DNA from: Theodoxus fluviatilis
Taxonomy: Eukaryota > Mollusca > Gastropoda > Cycloneritida > Neritidae
Length of the DNA stretch: 30,000 bases
Direction of reading: 5' to 3'
NCBI GenBank assembly: GCA_034096865.1
Contig: JAWQFJ010009650.1
Location: forward strand, 1-30,000
This document shows positions 1 through 9,569 of the stretch, piece after piece. The notes under the pieces were generated by a model. It did no database searches. It worked only from the letters and a program-made list of their open reading frames with translations, and was not told where the DNA came from. The number at the start of each line of letters is the position of its first letter. Position 1 is the stretch's first letter. The position numbers and the translations under genes were made by a program.

Positions 1-604
1 TGATGGGGTGGTCTGAAGGCTGCAGGTAGGCAGACTTCTCTGTGAGGAAGAAGGCGAGCACGTTCGGCGTTTCCAACACTTTATTCTCAGCCTGTGTTCT
101 CTACCCAGATGGTAGCGGGTCTGTCTTAGCATGCACTGCTGCCTCCCTTTATTGGGGTCGACAAGAATAGATACACAGAGGGAATTGGAAGGGTTCACTT
201 CCGGAGGACTTTTAGACAAGGGACGTAAGTTCTCTGGGTGTGGGAAACAGGTGTAGAGAGGCATTGGTGGCTGCTAATTTTGGCTCCTCCCAAACTGACC
301 ACAATGTCAGCCAGTGTCCAGCCCAGCGCCCCACAGAGGAGGGAGTGGCAGCGATAACAGATAACAGTGGGAGACAAGGGGACTGTTCACTTCCAGAGGA
401 CTTTTACACAAAGGACAGAAGTCCTTTCCGCGGCGTGGGGAACAGGTGTAGGGGCTGAGAATTATGGCTGCTTCCAAACTGACCATAATGTCAGCCAGTG
501 TCAACCCCAGCGCCCGACAGAGGAGGCAAGGAGTGGCCACAGCGGGAGACGAGGGGGCCGAGAGGGAGAGAGAGAGGAGGGGGGGGGGGAGAGAGAGAGG
601 GAGA

Positions 605-651
<47 letters not shown>

Positions 652-756
652 AGAGACAGAGAGAAAGAGAGAGAGAGAGAGAACAAGTTACATGGCATGA
701 GGTCGATAATACTGAGCGCAAATAATTCAGTAGGGAAGGATTTCCTCTTGGTTACA
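1..756 (-). repeat. 3' LTR of the Ty3/gypsy element
   Basis: It matches 7285-8012 in the same orientation. The shared outer edge is tgatggggtggtct and the shared inner edge is a block of about 74 bases ending in ttggttaca, with six differences from the other copy. It carries a tandem duplication of about 192 bp (193-384 and 385 to about 575), seen from repeated gttcacttcc, gaggactttt and gaccacaatgtcagcc-like blocks. A GA-rich simple repeat spans about 556-685. Minus-strand AATAAA motifs at 80-85 and 148-153 would serve as poly(A) signals near the LTR 3' side. Base 1 is the same TG edge as the other LTR, which suggests it is the true element end, but sequence to the left is not available. Confidence 0.88.
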
Positions 757-2238
757 TATGCCATAGCTCTTTTCACAACCCAGCGTCCGCGCTGGATAAG
801 TTCATCCGAGTCCGAGGTGGACTATCCACACTCAGGAAACGGGATTACATCATGCGATTACATGATCATCTCCCCTTCGACATGACCGTAAGGCTTCACG
901 TCGTACTGAACTACACATAATTATGTATAACTGAAGATGTGGCATTGCCAAAAGGGATTGCGAATTTTGTATGTGACAGGGAACCCGCATCCGATATAAG
1001 ATCCAAAGTTGCACATTGCTCTCAATATTATGACCCGAAACCATGTGTGATTTGCCTAGTTCTACAAAAGAAAATAATTACACGTAGAGGTAGCTCACAC
1101 TCTGTGGGCATCGCAACAGTTATCATACCTGGCAGTAATACGGCAGACTAATCATATTTAGCAATAAGAATGTAGGTAGAGGGCATAATCATGCAGAGAG
1201 GCGAGACAGGCAGTACAAGGAGACAGGAGGGAACTGTCCACGGTCACACCTCAATTCCAGTAACAAATGATGGAGAAGGCCGCTCTGTGACTCTCCCGGA
1301 CTTATAAGCTACATAGTTGGCTGGTCTTGCAACATAATATATACAACATGGGTATCTGAGGCGCAGGATACATGATAGAATGAAATGAAAGGGGAAAGGT
1401 TTCACACTCTTCTTCGTCTCCCCCCGCTTTTTCTTGCACAGCGTCCTTGATGTACAAACACAAGTGCGAAATTTAGCATGGTGAACAACCTTTCACAATC
1501 ACTTAGACACAACCATTGTACGCAACTACATTTGTCATCTGACTTGAAGCGAGCTTGATCATTCACCGAGCTAAGATACTGACACAACAGACAATGAGAC
1601 TCGTGCCTATCAGACTAAAACCGGCATTTTGCCGTCCATTTTAGTTGATGATTACCACAAGTTCCACAACACAGAAAACACTCCGGGTCCTGACTGACCA
1701 TCTATCTCAGTGCAAAACCTGCACTCTCATAATCTCCTAATGGACTCGAACCACTGGGATTACACGGCAACACTCAAAACAAAGACTTAATCTAGGCGTG
1801 AACCGGTCACACAAATGAAGTTTTGGGTGGTCGTTAACCTTAACCGCAAAGATCACTTTACCAAGAATGGATCTAAAACGAAACTAGACACTCCGACGCA
1901 CGCTACAACAACATGAGAACAGCGCTAATGAAACCTTGGGTGGTATGTGACCTTGAACCACAAGGATCATCAAGTCCCGAGTGAACAAAGAACCAAAAGT
2001 ACACCAGATATTTAGACGGGCTACACATACATACGGACATCATGATCGCAGAGCACAATGAAGTTAACTTGAGCTTCACGCTTTTGTGCCGTTATTCTTC
2101 ATGACAACTATGCGTATGGCAAGAAATTAGATAGTAATCTTCCACTCATTTACAAATTACAATAGGGACGGCAGAAATTGTCTGTCTCAAAATGAATTAC
2201 TTACAATTAGAGGGTCCATTTCCATGAAGGGAATTGCA
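757..2238 (-). other. 3' non-coding region of the retrotransposon
   Basis: About 1.5 kb lies between the pol stop and the 3' LTR. Only short ORFs of 60-70 codons occur and none resembles an envelope protein. Beside the LTR edge at 756 the element-sense strand has a weak purine run (gaaaagag, about nine bases from the LTR), a poor candidate polypurine tract. Two diverged direct repeats of about 42 bp lie at 1814-1855 and 1927-1969; they share aatgaa, ttgggtggt and ggatca-like blocks. The rest shows nothing I recognise. Confidence 0.6.
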
Positions 2239-5200
2239 TCAGTGTCTCTCACAAATCTGTTCGTGTTCTCTCAGCACCAAAATATCGAAATGTTCATGGA
2301 CTGTCCAGCGACGTAACTTGTTGTGCCCGGGAGCACAGAGGACGTATTCGCAAATGTCAATAGTCAATACATATAACATACCTATGTGGGGCGTCGCACG
2401 GCTCTGTTGTAAGCGCAGAGATCTTCTGGGGGCCGGTACAGGCGACATATCCAGTCGGGGTGGGATAACTTGCCCTGCAGGGGGCAATAGTGTAAAGGAA
2501 GGTGTCTGAGGTGTGGCATCAAGCCAGCCGAAGGAAAGTCCTGAATTCTCTTCCTTCTCTTCTTGAGGTGTCGATGGCTCTCTGGGTCGTGGTACAGGAG
2601 GACCTGGCGGCTGGAACTCTTCTCCGACGGCCCTCAAGTCACGCCTGTTCACCACACGCTCGGGCCCACCACCTGCCACCGGTTGAATGGCGTAGACGTG
2701 GAGGCGGGGATCCCGACGGGTGGTGACCCGAAACAACTCAGGCCGCCAGAAGTCTTGCATTTTGTTGCGTCCTGGGACACGGTTCCTGACGTACACAAAG
2801 TCTCCGACGTGCAGAGGGTGATCCGCCGCCTGCGTGTCCGTCAGGCGAATGCGCTCCTTGGCTGCACGGACAAGTTGCTCGTGTGCCCGCTTGTGGGCAT
2901 TGATGAGACGCTGATGATGCTGGCGGACCCAGTCCACTGCCCCGGAGGCAATAGGCATTAACCGGCCCAGCAGATTGTCCACTGGCAGACGGGGTTCTTG
3001 TCCAAAGAGCAGGAAGTGTGGGGAGAACCCCGTGGACGCATGCGGGGTGTTGTTGTATGCTTGTACCAAATCCGGGAGATATTGTGGCCACTTCCTCTTT
3101 TGCTCTTGGTCTAGCGATCGGAGCAAGCCGTGCAAGGTGCGGTTAAACCTCTCACACTGGCCGTTACCTTCAGGATGGTATGGAGTGGTATGTGACTTGG
3201 TGATGCCGTAAGTGTCACAGAGTTCTTTAACAAGACGTGATTCAAAGTCACGGCCTTGGTCGCTGTGTATCTGCTCTGGAACACCAAACCGCTGGAACCA
3301 GTCTTTCACAAGAATCTTCACCACAGTATGCGCCTCTTGGTTGCGGGTGGGGATGGCCTGGGTGAATTTGCTGAAAACGTCGGTCATCACCAGGACGTTT
3401 TCTTGGCCGTCACTTGCTGTCTCCATCTTGGTGAAATCGATGGCCAGGATCTGAAGGGGGCGACTAGCTAGGATCGGGGTGGAGGTAGTCTTCACGGGGG
3501 ACGGGCGTGCCAGCACACAGCGATTGCACATGGCGATGTAATTACGGACGTCTTCGAACATTCCCGGCCAGTATGCACGTGGTCGCAGCAACTGCATCGT
3601 GCGCTCGAAACGTTGGTGGCCCATGCTGTCGTGAACTGCGACCAGGACATCCGGGCGCATAGAACTGGGCAGAACCAGTTGTTCCCAGGAGCCCTGAATT
3701 GGATCATTCACTCGGCGGTACAGCACTCCATCCTTGCAGGAGAGCCGCCGATGTTGCTTCAAAAGGATCCGCAGCTGTTGATCCTCTCCAGGCGATGGCT
3801 TGTTTGGCCAAGACGCCAGGACAGGTTTGATGGTGGGGTCTTGTTGCTGCTTTTGACGGATTTCTTCAATCGATTGTGTGGAGATGATATCATCATGGTC
3901 CACCCTGCAGTCGCTCTTGGCAGAAGAGGATTGTCTAGTATGCTGGGGTGGTGATTCGGCGGACTGGCACTCACAAGCAACGGATTGCTCGACTGCCTCT
4001 GAAACTTCTGGGGGCATAACGGTCGCTGTGGGCAGTCGTGAGAGGGCGTCAGCTGGGTTAGTTGTTCCTGGACGGTACTTTACATCGAACTGGAACTGCG
4101 CAAGCTGAGCTGCCCATCGCTGTTCCAATGCTCCCATCTTAGCAGTCCGGAAGTGAACAAGAGGGTTGTTGTCTGTCCAGACCACAAAGTGGGCACCTAT
4201 GAGATGGTCCCGGAATTGTTCTGTGATGGCCCATTTCATGGCGAGGAATTCCAACTTGAGACTGCTGTAAGACGCCGTGTTCCTCTCAGTTGGACGGAGT
4301 CGGCGGCTGGCATAGGCGATGACGCGCCGTTTCCCGTCCTGCTCTTGGGACAGGATGGCGCTCAGCCCGTCGTGACTGGCGTCAGTCTCCAGAATGAAAG
4401 GCAGGGTGAAATCGGCGTAGCCCAATACCGGTGCGGTTGTCAGGGCTGTCTTCAACTCGTCGAAGGCAGCTTGATGCTTCGATGTCCACAGCTTCTGGAT
4501 GCCTGCGACCTTCCTCCCAGCTGCTTTGCTGCCTTCTGCCACCAAATCATACAGTGGGCCAGCGATCTGGGAGAAACCCTTGATAAATCTGCGGTAGTAA
4601 CCGGCAAACCCAAGAAAGCTGCGAAGGTTGGTCGTTGTGGTGGGGGCAGGCCAGTTCCTCACTACGTCCACTTTCCCTTGCTCACAGCTGACTCCTTCAG
4701 CTGAGACGGTGTGACCGAGATACGTCACTTCTCGCCGCAAGAACTGGCATTTCTCCAGGCGAAGTTTCAGGCCAACTTGAGCGATTCTACTGAGCAGCAG
4801 ATCTAGATGGGCTAAGTGTTCTTCAAACGTCTTGGAATAAACCAAGAGATCGTCCAGGTAGACCAGCAGGAATGAAAATAGAAAATCACTCATGGTGGTC
4901 TGCATCAATCGCTGGAAAGTGGCGGGGGCCGACATCAGTCCCATTGGCATCCGGGTGTATTCGTACAGTCCCATGGGGGTGACGAACGCCGTCTTCTGTT
5001 GGTCTGCAGGATCCATTGCGATCTGATGATACCCGCTGAGGAGATCTAGCGTGCTGAAGTACTGGGCCCCAACCAGAGCGTCGAAAGATTCCTGTATTCT
5101 TGGTAGTGGGTATGCATCGCCGACAGTTTTGGCGTTGAGTCGGCGGTAATCAATGCAAAGTCGGATGTCACCCGACTTCTTCCGGACGAGGACCACTGGT

Positions 5201-6360
5201 GCAGCGTAGGGGCTATGGCTTTCCTTTATTACACCTTGCTCCAACAGGCCTCTGAGATGCTTCTGAACATCCTGGAGGAGATAAGGTGCGATGCGTCTGT
5301 AGGGTTGAGCCACAGGCGCGTCATCAGTTGTCTTCAGTTTGTGCATAACCCTGTCGGTGTACCCCAGGTCTGTTGGGCTCTGTGCGAAGGCTGCAGCATT
5401 TCTCAAGAGGACCTGGTGTAATTGGTCTCTCTGTCGTGCCGTGCCGTCGAATTTCGGACAGGGGATGGTCCTTGTCTGGGTCGGTGTTGCAGGTACTGCT
5501 CCCTCCGTCGATGTTTCCATGACCATTTCATCGATGGTGGCTGTGAAGGTCACTTCTGGTCCCACATATTCAGCAGCGTGAAGCTCGGCCACAGGTGTTT
5601 TCCTACGTAAAGAGAAATTCCTGTCACTGAGGTTGACAAGACGGAGAAAACGCTGTGTTGGTTCTGCGCTGACAAAGGTAGGGATCAGGAGGAGATTTCC
5701 CGGTAGTGGTTGTTGCAGAGGTGTTGCCAAAAGAGGCCCCGATGGTAGCTGGGTGGAAGTAACCTTCACGGTGACTAAGGAGCGGGCCGGGACAAACGTT
5801 GTAGAGGCTACCTTGGCGCAGCCCCTGATGCCATCATCCTGACGAACCTCCTGGATCGCGGCTTGCAGGCTTTGGGGAAGACAGTTGGGATTGGATGACA
5901 TGCAGTCGCCCAAGACATTCATCCCCACGAGAGCTGGCAGGCGTCGTTTTCTCTCATGCATGCTGGGGTCGGAAGGGTCGTGGACGACGAGGACTGGTGT
6001 GTTGGGACGCGTTTGGCCAAAGATCTCTAGGTCCGTGACCAGGACGCCGGAGTATGGTATTTCAGCACCGTTTGCAGCCCGGAGTCTCAGGTGTGACGAC
6101 TGTAGTCTCGCATCACTGAGGTGCTTCATTGCCCAGGAGTGCGTCACGGTCGTGACCTCGCTCCCGGTGTCCAGCAGTGCCTGTACTTCTACCCCGTTCA
6201 TACGGATGGTCGTAACGGGACATTTTCCCACCAGTCCTCTCAAGCTCTGTTCCCCCGTCGTCTGCCTGCTGACAACGGGGGCATCTAGTTTTCCTGCTGC
6301 TGTCGTGGTCGTGAGTCGAGAGATGGACGCTGTTGCTCGTCTCTCTGTCGCTTGCGACAA
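2239..6360 (-). CDS. pol: Ty3/gypsy Pol polyprotein
   Basis: Domains in order along 1373 residues. The aspartic protease has LLDTGSE (Asp 64). The reverse transcriptase spans about 340-560, with FSTLDL (Asp 439) and the active-site YLDD at 501-504. RNase H spans about 645-780, with ETDAS (Asp 660), Glu 704 and WTDN (Asp 730). The integrase has a zinc finger with His 910, His 915, Cys 945 and Cys 948, then a DD35E core with Asp 975, Asp 1034 and Glu 1070. A basic C-terminal tail follows, and no chromodomain is seen. The codon at 6360 is TTG, not ATG; the frame is open upstream to 6411 without any ATG, and the first in-frame Met is residue 54. Pol is therefore most likely made as a Gag-Pol fusion by a -1 frameshift in the overlap with gag. 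The product would cleave the polyprotein, copy the element RNA and insert the DNA. No internal stop or frameshift is present. Confidence 0.96.
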   Translation of the reverse strand: MSQATERRATASISRLTTTTAAGKLDAPVVSRQTTGEQSLRGLVGKCPVTTIRMNGVEVQALLDTGSEVTTVTHSWAMKHLSDARLQSSHLRLRAANGAEIPYSGVLVTDLEIFGQTRPNTPVLVVHDPSDPSMHERKRRLPALVGMNVLGDCMSSNPNCLPQSLQAAIQEVRQDDGIRGCAKVASTTFVPARSLVTVKVTSTQLPSGPLLATPLQQPLPGNLLLIPTFVSAEPTQRFLRLVNLSDRNFSLRRKTPVAELHAAEYVGPEVTFTATIDEMVMETSTEGAVPATPTQTRTIPCPKFDGTARQRDQLHQVLLRNAAAFAQSPTDLGYTDRVMHKLKTTDDAPVAQPYRRIAPYLLQDVQKHLRGLLEQGVIKESHSPYAAPVVLVRKKSGDIRLCIDYRRLNAKTVGDAYPLPRIQESFDALVGAQYFSTLDLLSGYHQIAMDPADQQKTAFVTPMGLYEYTRMPMGLMSAPATFQRLMQTTMSDFLFSFLLVYLDDLLVYSKTFEEHLAHLDLLLSRIAQVGLKLRLEKCQFLRREVTYLGHTVSAEGVSCEQGKVDVVRNWPAPTTTTNLRSFLGFAGYYRRFIKGFSQIAGPLYDLVAEGSKAAGRKVAGIQKLWTSKHQAAFDELKTALTTAPVLGYADFTLPFILETDASHDGLSAILSQEQDGKRRVIAYASRRLRPTERNTASYSSLKLEFLAMKWAITEQFRDHLIGAHFVVWTDNNPLVHFRTAKMGALEQRWAAQLAQFQFDVKYRPGTTNPADALSRLPTATVMPPEVSEAVEQSVACECQSAESPPQHTRQSSSAKSDCRVDHDDIISTQSIEEIRQKQQQDPTIKPVLASWPNKPSPGEDQQLRILLKQHRRLSCKDGVLYRRVNDPIQGSWEQLVLPSSMRPDVLVAVHDSMGHQRFERTMQLLRPRAYWPGMFEDVRNYIAMCNRCVLARPSPVKTTSTPILASRPLQILAIDFTKMETASDGQENVLVMTDVFSKFTQAIPTRNQEAHTVVKILVKDWFQRFGVPEQIHSDQGRDFESRLVKELCDTYGITKSHTTPYHPEGNGQCERFNRTLHGLLRSLDQEQKRKWPQYLPDLVQAYNNTPHASTGFSPHFLLFGQEPRLPVDNLLGRLMPIASGAVDWVRQHHQRLINAHKRAHEQLVRAAKERIRLTDTQAADHPLHVGDFVYVRNRVPGRNKMQDFWRPELFRVTTRRDPRLHVYAIQPVAGGGPERVVNRRDLRAVGEEFQPPGPPVPRPREPSTPQEEKEENSGLSFGWLDATPQTPSFTLLPPAGQVIPPRLDMSPVPAPRRSLRLQQSRATPHIGMLYVLTIDICEYVLCAPGHNKLRRWTVHEHFDILVLREHEQICERH

Positions 6361-7244
6361 TCCGCCCGTCTGTGGCCAATCATGTCGCAGTACCAGCAGC
6401 GCATCGGTCTCCTAGCGTCAGGGCGGTGGCTGGTAGACGAAACAGCTGGAGAGTTCTGGTGTTGCAGAGACTGCATCTGTTGTGTAAGGAGCGCAAGCTG
6501 CTCCTTCACCTGGGTCAGCTCATCCCTGGGAGCGACGACTTGTTGGACCGCCACCTCCGTGTGGAAATCATCCTCCCGAAGCCAGCGTTGTGCTTCTGTT
6601 CTGGCTTGTAAGAATGTAGTACCTCTATGCTCCCGCACGTAACGTCGGAGGTCGCGACGGAGTGAAGAGGAATACAGCCCTGCGACGAACTGGTCGCGGA
6701 GTGTGTCCTCATCGACGCTATATGGGCGCCTTTTGTTTGCTCGCTGAGCGAGCAGCTGAAGGTGCTGGGCGAACTCCAGAATGCCCTCCGTCTCACCTTG
6801 CAGGCGTCGGTGAAATGCGCCGACGAGAGTTGATGACCCCCGATGATCTCCAAAGGTGGCCTGTAGAGTCGCCAAGATGGAAGATGGGGAATCGCAGGCA
6901 GCTCGGAGGACTTCCTGGCGGGCACAGCCAGTCAGGGACTGCAAAAGCCATTCTGTTGCAGCTCCTTGCTCTAGTGAGCAGTTGCCAATGATGCGCTCTG
7001 CCTCTTCTGCGAATGACTCCACATCTGTCCCACTCTCTCCCGAGAATGTCGGCAGCCTGGGCGGCTGTATGCAGTACAGTCGCGGTGCTTCAGGTCTCGG
7101 GGTGCTACTGAGGGGTGCCCATGGTGACGTCGGCTGCGCGTTGCTCACTCCCAGTGTGTCTGTTACGAACGGATTTCCGGGTACACCTGGGGACGTTGTT
7201 GAAAAGAGGTCCACAGGGGGGAAACCGAACGCCGAATCGTTCAT
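6285..7244 (-). CDS. gag: Ty3/gypsy Gag protein
   Basis: This 319-residue protein starts at ATG 7244, 18 bases after the primer binding site in element orientation. Residues about 60-225 look like a retrotransposon Gag capsid region, with PTFSGESGTDVESFAEEAERI as its start and several amphipathic helices. A glutamine-rich helical stretch follows (about 240-265). A single CCHC zinc knuckle with Cys 283, Cys 286, His 291 and Cys 296 (spacing C-X2-C-X4-H-X4-C) sits in a basic C-terminus, as expected for RNA binding. It overlaps pol, which is in the -1 frame, by at least 76 bases. Its role is to form the virus-like particle that packages the element RNA. The size is normal for a one-knuckle Gag. 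No disruption is seen. Confidence 0.92.
   Translation of the reverse strand: MNDSAFGFPPVDLFSTTSPGVPGNPFVTDTLGVSNAQPTSPWAPLSSTPRPEAPRLYCIQPPRLPTFSGESGTDVESFAEEAERIIGNCSLEQGAATEWLLQSLTGCARQEVLRAACDSPSSILATLQATFGDHRGSSTLVGAFHRRLQGETEGILEFAQHLQLLAQRANKRRPYSVDEDTLRDQFVAGLYSSSLRRDLRRYVREHRGTTFLQARTEAQRWLREDDFHTEVAVQQVVAPRDELTQVKEQLALLTQQMQSLQHQNSPAVSSTSHRPDARRPMRCWYCDMIGHRRADCRKRQRDEQQRPSLDSRPRQQQEN
6288..6294 (-). promoter_or_regulatory. Candidate -1 ribosomal frameshift site, gag/pol
   Basis: On the minus strand the heptamer GGAAAAC lies directly before the gag TAG stop. In the gag frame it reads G-GAA-AAC, and a one-base backward slip gives GGA-AAA, which is the pol frame. It departs from the usual X-XXY-YYZ rule because the P-site codon would re-pair imperfectly. 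I saw no better slippery site in the overlap. The frame relation is certain; the exact slip point is inferred. Confidence 0.45.
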
Positions 7245-7262
7245 GATGTTGCACTGCCGTTA

Positions 7263-7280
7263 CCCTGCTCGCAAGCGCCA
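7263..7280 (-). promoter_or_regulatory. Primer binding site, tRNA-Ser type
   Basis: The plus strand reads CCCTGCTCGCAAGCGCCA. This resembles the 3' end of animal tRNA-Ser(UGA), recalled as CCCTGCTCGCTGCG plus CCA, apart from an AA in place of a single T. On the element strand it starts with TGG four bases after the LTR end (cttg on the plus strand, 7281-7284), the normal place for a PBS. tRNA-Ser primers are known in Drosophila 17.6/297-type gypsy elements. Confidence 0.75.
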
Positions 7281-7284
7281 CTTG

Positions 7285-8012
7285 TGATGGGGTGGTCTAA
7301 AGCATGATGGTAGCAGGGCACAGGTATGAGACAATTCGTGCTTGCTTTCCACAACTTTATTCATCCATGGGTACAGGAGCCCCTGGCTGGTCCGAGGCCT
7401 GATGATAATCGCCTGGACCAACCCAAGACCGTGGTGGCAGTGGTCTCTCCACCAGATGGAATGGGGTCTCGTAGCGGGTCTCGTAGCGGGTCTGTCTTAG
7501 CATGCACTGCTGCCTCTATTTATTGGGGTCCACAAGAATAGATACACAGAGGGAACCCGAGGACTTTTACACAAAGGACAGAAGTTTTCTGGCGTGGGAA
7601 ACAGATGTAGGGAGGCGTTGGTGGCTCAGAATTATGTTGCTCCCAAACTGACCACAATGTCAGCCTATGTCCAGCCCAGCGCCCCACAGAGAAAGGAAGG
7701 AGTGGCCACAGCTGGAGACGAGGGAAGCGAGAGAGCGGAGGCTGTGAAATAGGGGCAGAGCCGTAGGTGGGTGCTGACAATCTGGCAGCTCCGACCGCTG
7801 ACATCTTGGAGACAACCATGCCAGTCATCCTCCAGCCCAGCGCCACCAGCAGAGAGATGAGTGGTCACAGCGGGAGACAGGGGAGGGAGAGAGCGAAGGC
7901 GTAGGAGAGGGGAGAGAGAGAGAGAGAGAGAGAGAGAGCAAGTTACATGGCAAGAGGTCGAGAATACTGAGAGCAAAGTAATTCAGTAGGGAAGGATTTC
8001 CTCTTGGCTACA
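7285..8012 (-). repeat. 5' LTR of the Ty3/gypsy element
   Basis: This is the homologue of 1-756. It starts (plus strand) with tgatggggtggtct and ends with ttggctaca. Relative to the other LTR it has about 80 extra bases around 7370-7470, a short doubled tctcgtagcggg near 7468-7496, and a degraded second module around 7767-7880. Minus-strand AATAAA motifs lie at 7356-7361 and 7519-7524, matching those in the other LTR. A GA tract lies at 7911-7938. It should contain the promoter of the element, but no clear TATA box was found. Confidence 0.88.
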
Positions 8013-8261
8013 TATATAAAAAAGAAGCTTGAATAGTTTTAAAACACGCTGGAAAAAAAAGCTGACAACATGAACCACTTTCACCAAAGGACATTTTAAG
8101 GCAATATGTATTCAGATTATTTCATGCGATGCTACAACACATCTGTGTGTACCACAATCGTTTCCTTCGTCATTCGTTTGCACTTTCAACTGTGCTATTG
8201 TTTTGTAATCAATTAAAAGGAGACAAGAACATCGGGGTTAGAACATACAATGGCATAATAA
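8013..8261. other. Right flank of the retrotransposon, AT-rich, no gene
   Basis: Begins with TATATAAAAAAG, which directly follows the LTR CA end and would contain the right target-site duplication. No coding potential or repeat was recognised. Confidence 0.4.
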
Positions 8262-8703
<442 letters not shown>

Positions 8704-9040
8704 CTTTTCCATGCGAATCTGTAGTATGCGTCTTCCTCAGCTGGAAATCCACAGACCGGCAAATTACACTGTCCAATTTCAATGACAAAATGACTGTTTT
8801 TCCCAAGCAGTCTGGATCATTTAACTCCTTTGAGTGTGTACTCCTTCACCTTCTCTACGCCTGGATACTTCAGTTTCTGTCTTTCGCAACCAAGAGATTC
8901 GATCGACTGGCGCCTTCAGCGAAAGCGCGTTGCCTCGTCTACTTAACGTTTGGCATAGAACTGTCAACGTCGTTCTGTTCGCTATGACAAAGAGCGTTTT
9001 GACGAAAATACGTTCACCCCTCTTTCAATGTCAACACCTA
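8704..9040. other. Unassigned unique sequence
   Basis: No exon, repeat or RNA gene recognised. Short ORFs of about 65 codons have no visible motifs. Confidence 0.3.
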
Positions 9041-9156
9041 CTCCTGTTTTTCTTGCTGCCTATCTCATCAGATTTACCGCCCCCGCCCATCCCCTCTCCA
9101 CCCCCACTACGTCCCCGACCCCCCACCCCCACCCCCACCCCCCACCCCCCAATCGA
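9041..9156 (+). repeat. C-rich pyrimidine tract with G-quadruplex potential
   Basis: The plus strand is almost all C and T. At 9118-9150 runs of five to six C are separated by single A, giving several GGGGG runs with one-base loops on the minus strand and an i-motif on the plus strand. Confidence 0.7.
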
Positions 9157-9391
9157 TTTACATGAAAACATATTTATCTTCTCTGCTCCACCCCATTTTG
9201 ACGCTCTTTTTATTTTGCATTATTTTTTCACGACCCCCAACATTTTCACCAAGCCTCTTCCAGAGGTGCGGCACGATTTTCTCTCTCCATTTAACTTTTC
9301 CTGCCTTGCTTCGTGCCCTATCTTTTTTCCGTCCATCTCGAGAAAGTTGTTTTCACTCAAGGCGACACGGCCTGATAGCTGGAGTAGAGAC

Positions 9392-9466
9392 AAAAAGTAA
9401 GGAGACTTTTTCGTCCAACTTCAGAATTTTATCAGCAAAGCTTTTGGACGAAAGTCTCATTACTTT
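9392..9466 (+). other. 75-nt foldback (hairpin), possible small-RNA precursor or MITE remnant
   Basis: The left arm at 9392-9418 and right arm at 9444-9466 pair as an inverted repeat: about 24 base pairs with one mismatch and a two-base bulge, closing a loop of about 25 bases. Core arms are gagactttttcgtccaa and ttggacgaaagtctc. A perfect 13-bp direct repeat, tgatagctggagt, occurs at 9373-9385 and 9509-9521 on either side. I do not recognise a known microRNA. The pairing is visible; any function is speculation. Confidence 0.5.
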
Positions 9467-9569
9467 TTTTCTTTACATCAACGAATCCAACACCGGCCTC
9501 CTTTTTCATGATAGCTGGAGTGGCACCCACTCTCACGCTGGCACCAGGGCGGGTCTGTGCGACAAATGA

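Larger units (their letters stand above)
1..8012 (-). mobile_element. Ty3/gypsy LTR retrotransposon, full-length
   Basis: The element reads on the minus strand: LTR (8012-7285), primer binding site, gag, pol, non-coding 3' region, LTR (756-1). The domain order protease, reverse transcriptase, RNase H, integrase places it in the Ty3/gypsy (Metaviridae-type) group rather than Ty1/copia. Both LTRs carry TG...CA ends in element orientation and lie in the same direction. No env-like ORF lies between pol and the 3' LTR. Both main reading frames are open and their catalytic residues are present, so the coding part looks functional, although the two LTRs are clearly diverged. The left boundary falls exactly on base 1, so no target-site duplication can be tested. 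The right flank begins with TATAT. It has no evident role in the receptor gene and would lie antisense to it if the intron extends this far. Confidence 0.93.

Noticed and set aside
367..885. Long ORFs over the GA tract in the LTR
   Set aside because: Codons are almost all Arg/Glu from the simple repeat; the region is LTR, not coding.
757..2238. Hidden env gene in the retroelement
   Set aside because: No ORF above about 70 codons and no signal peptide, furin site or transmembrane segment seen.
2563..4704. Plus-strand ORFs of 100-180 codons inside pol
   Set aside because: Shadows of the minus-strand pol frame; no independent motifs.
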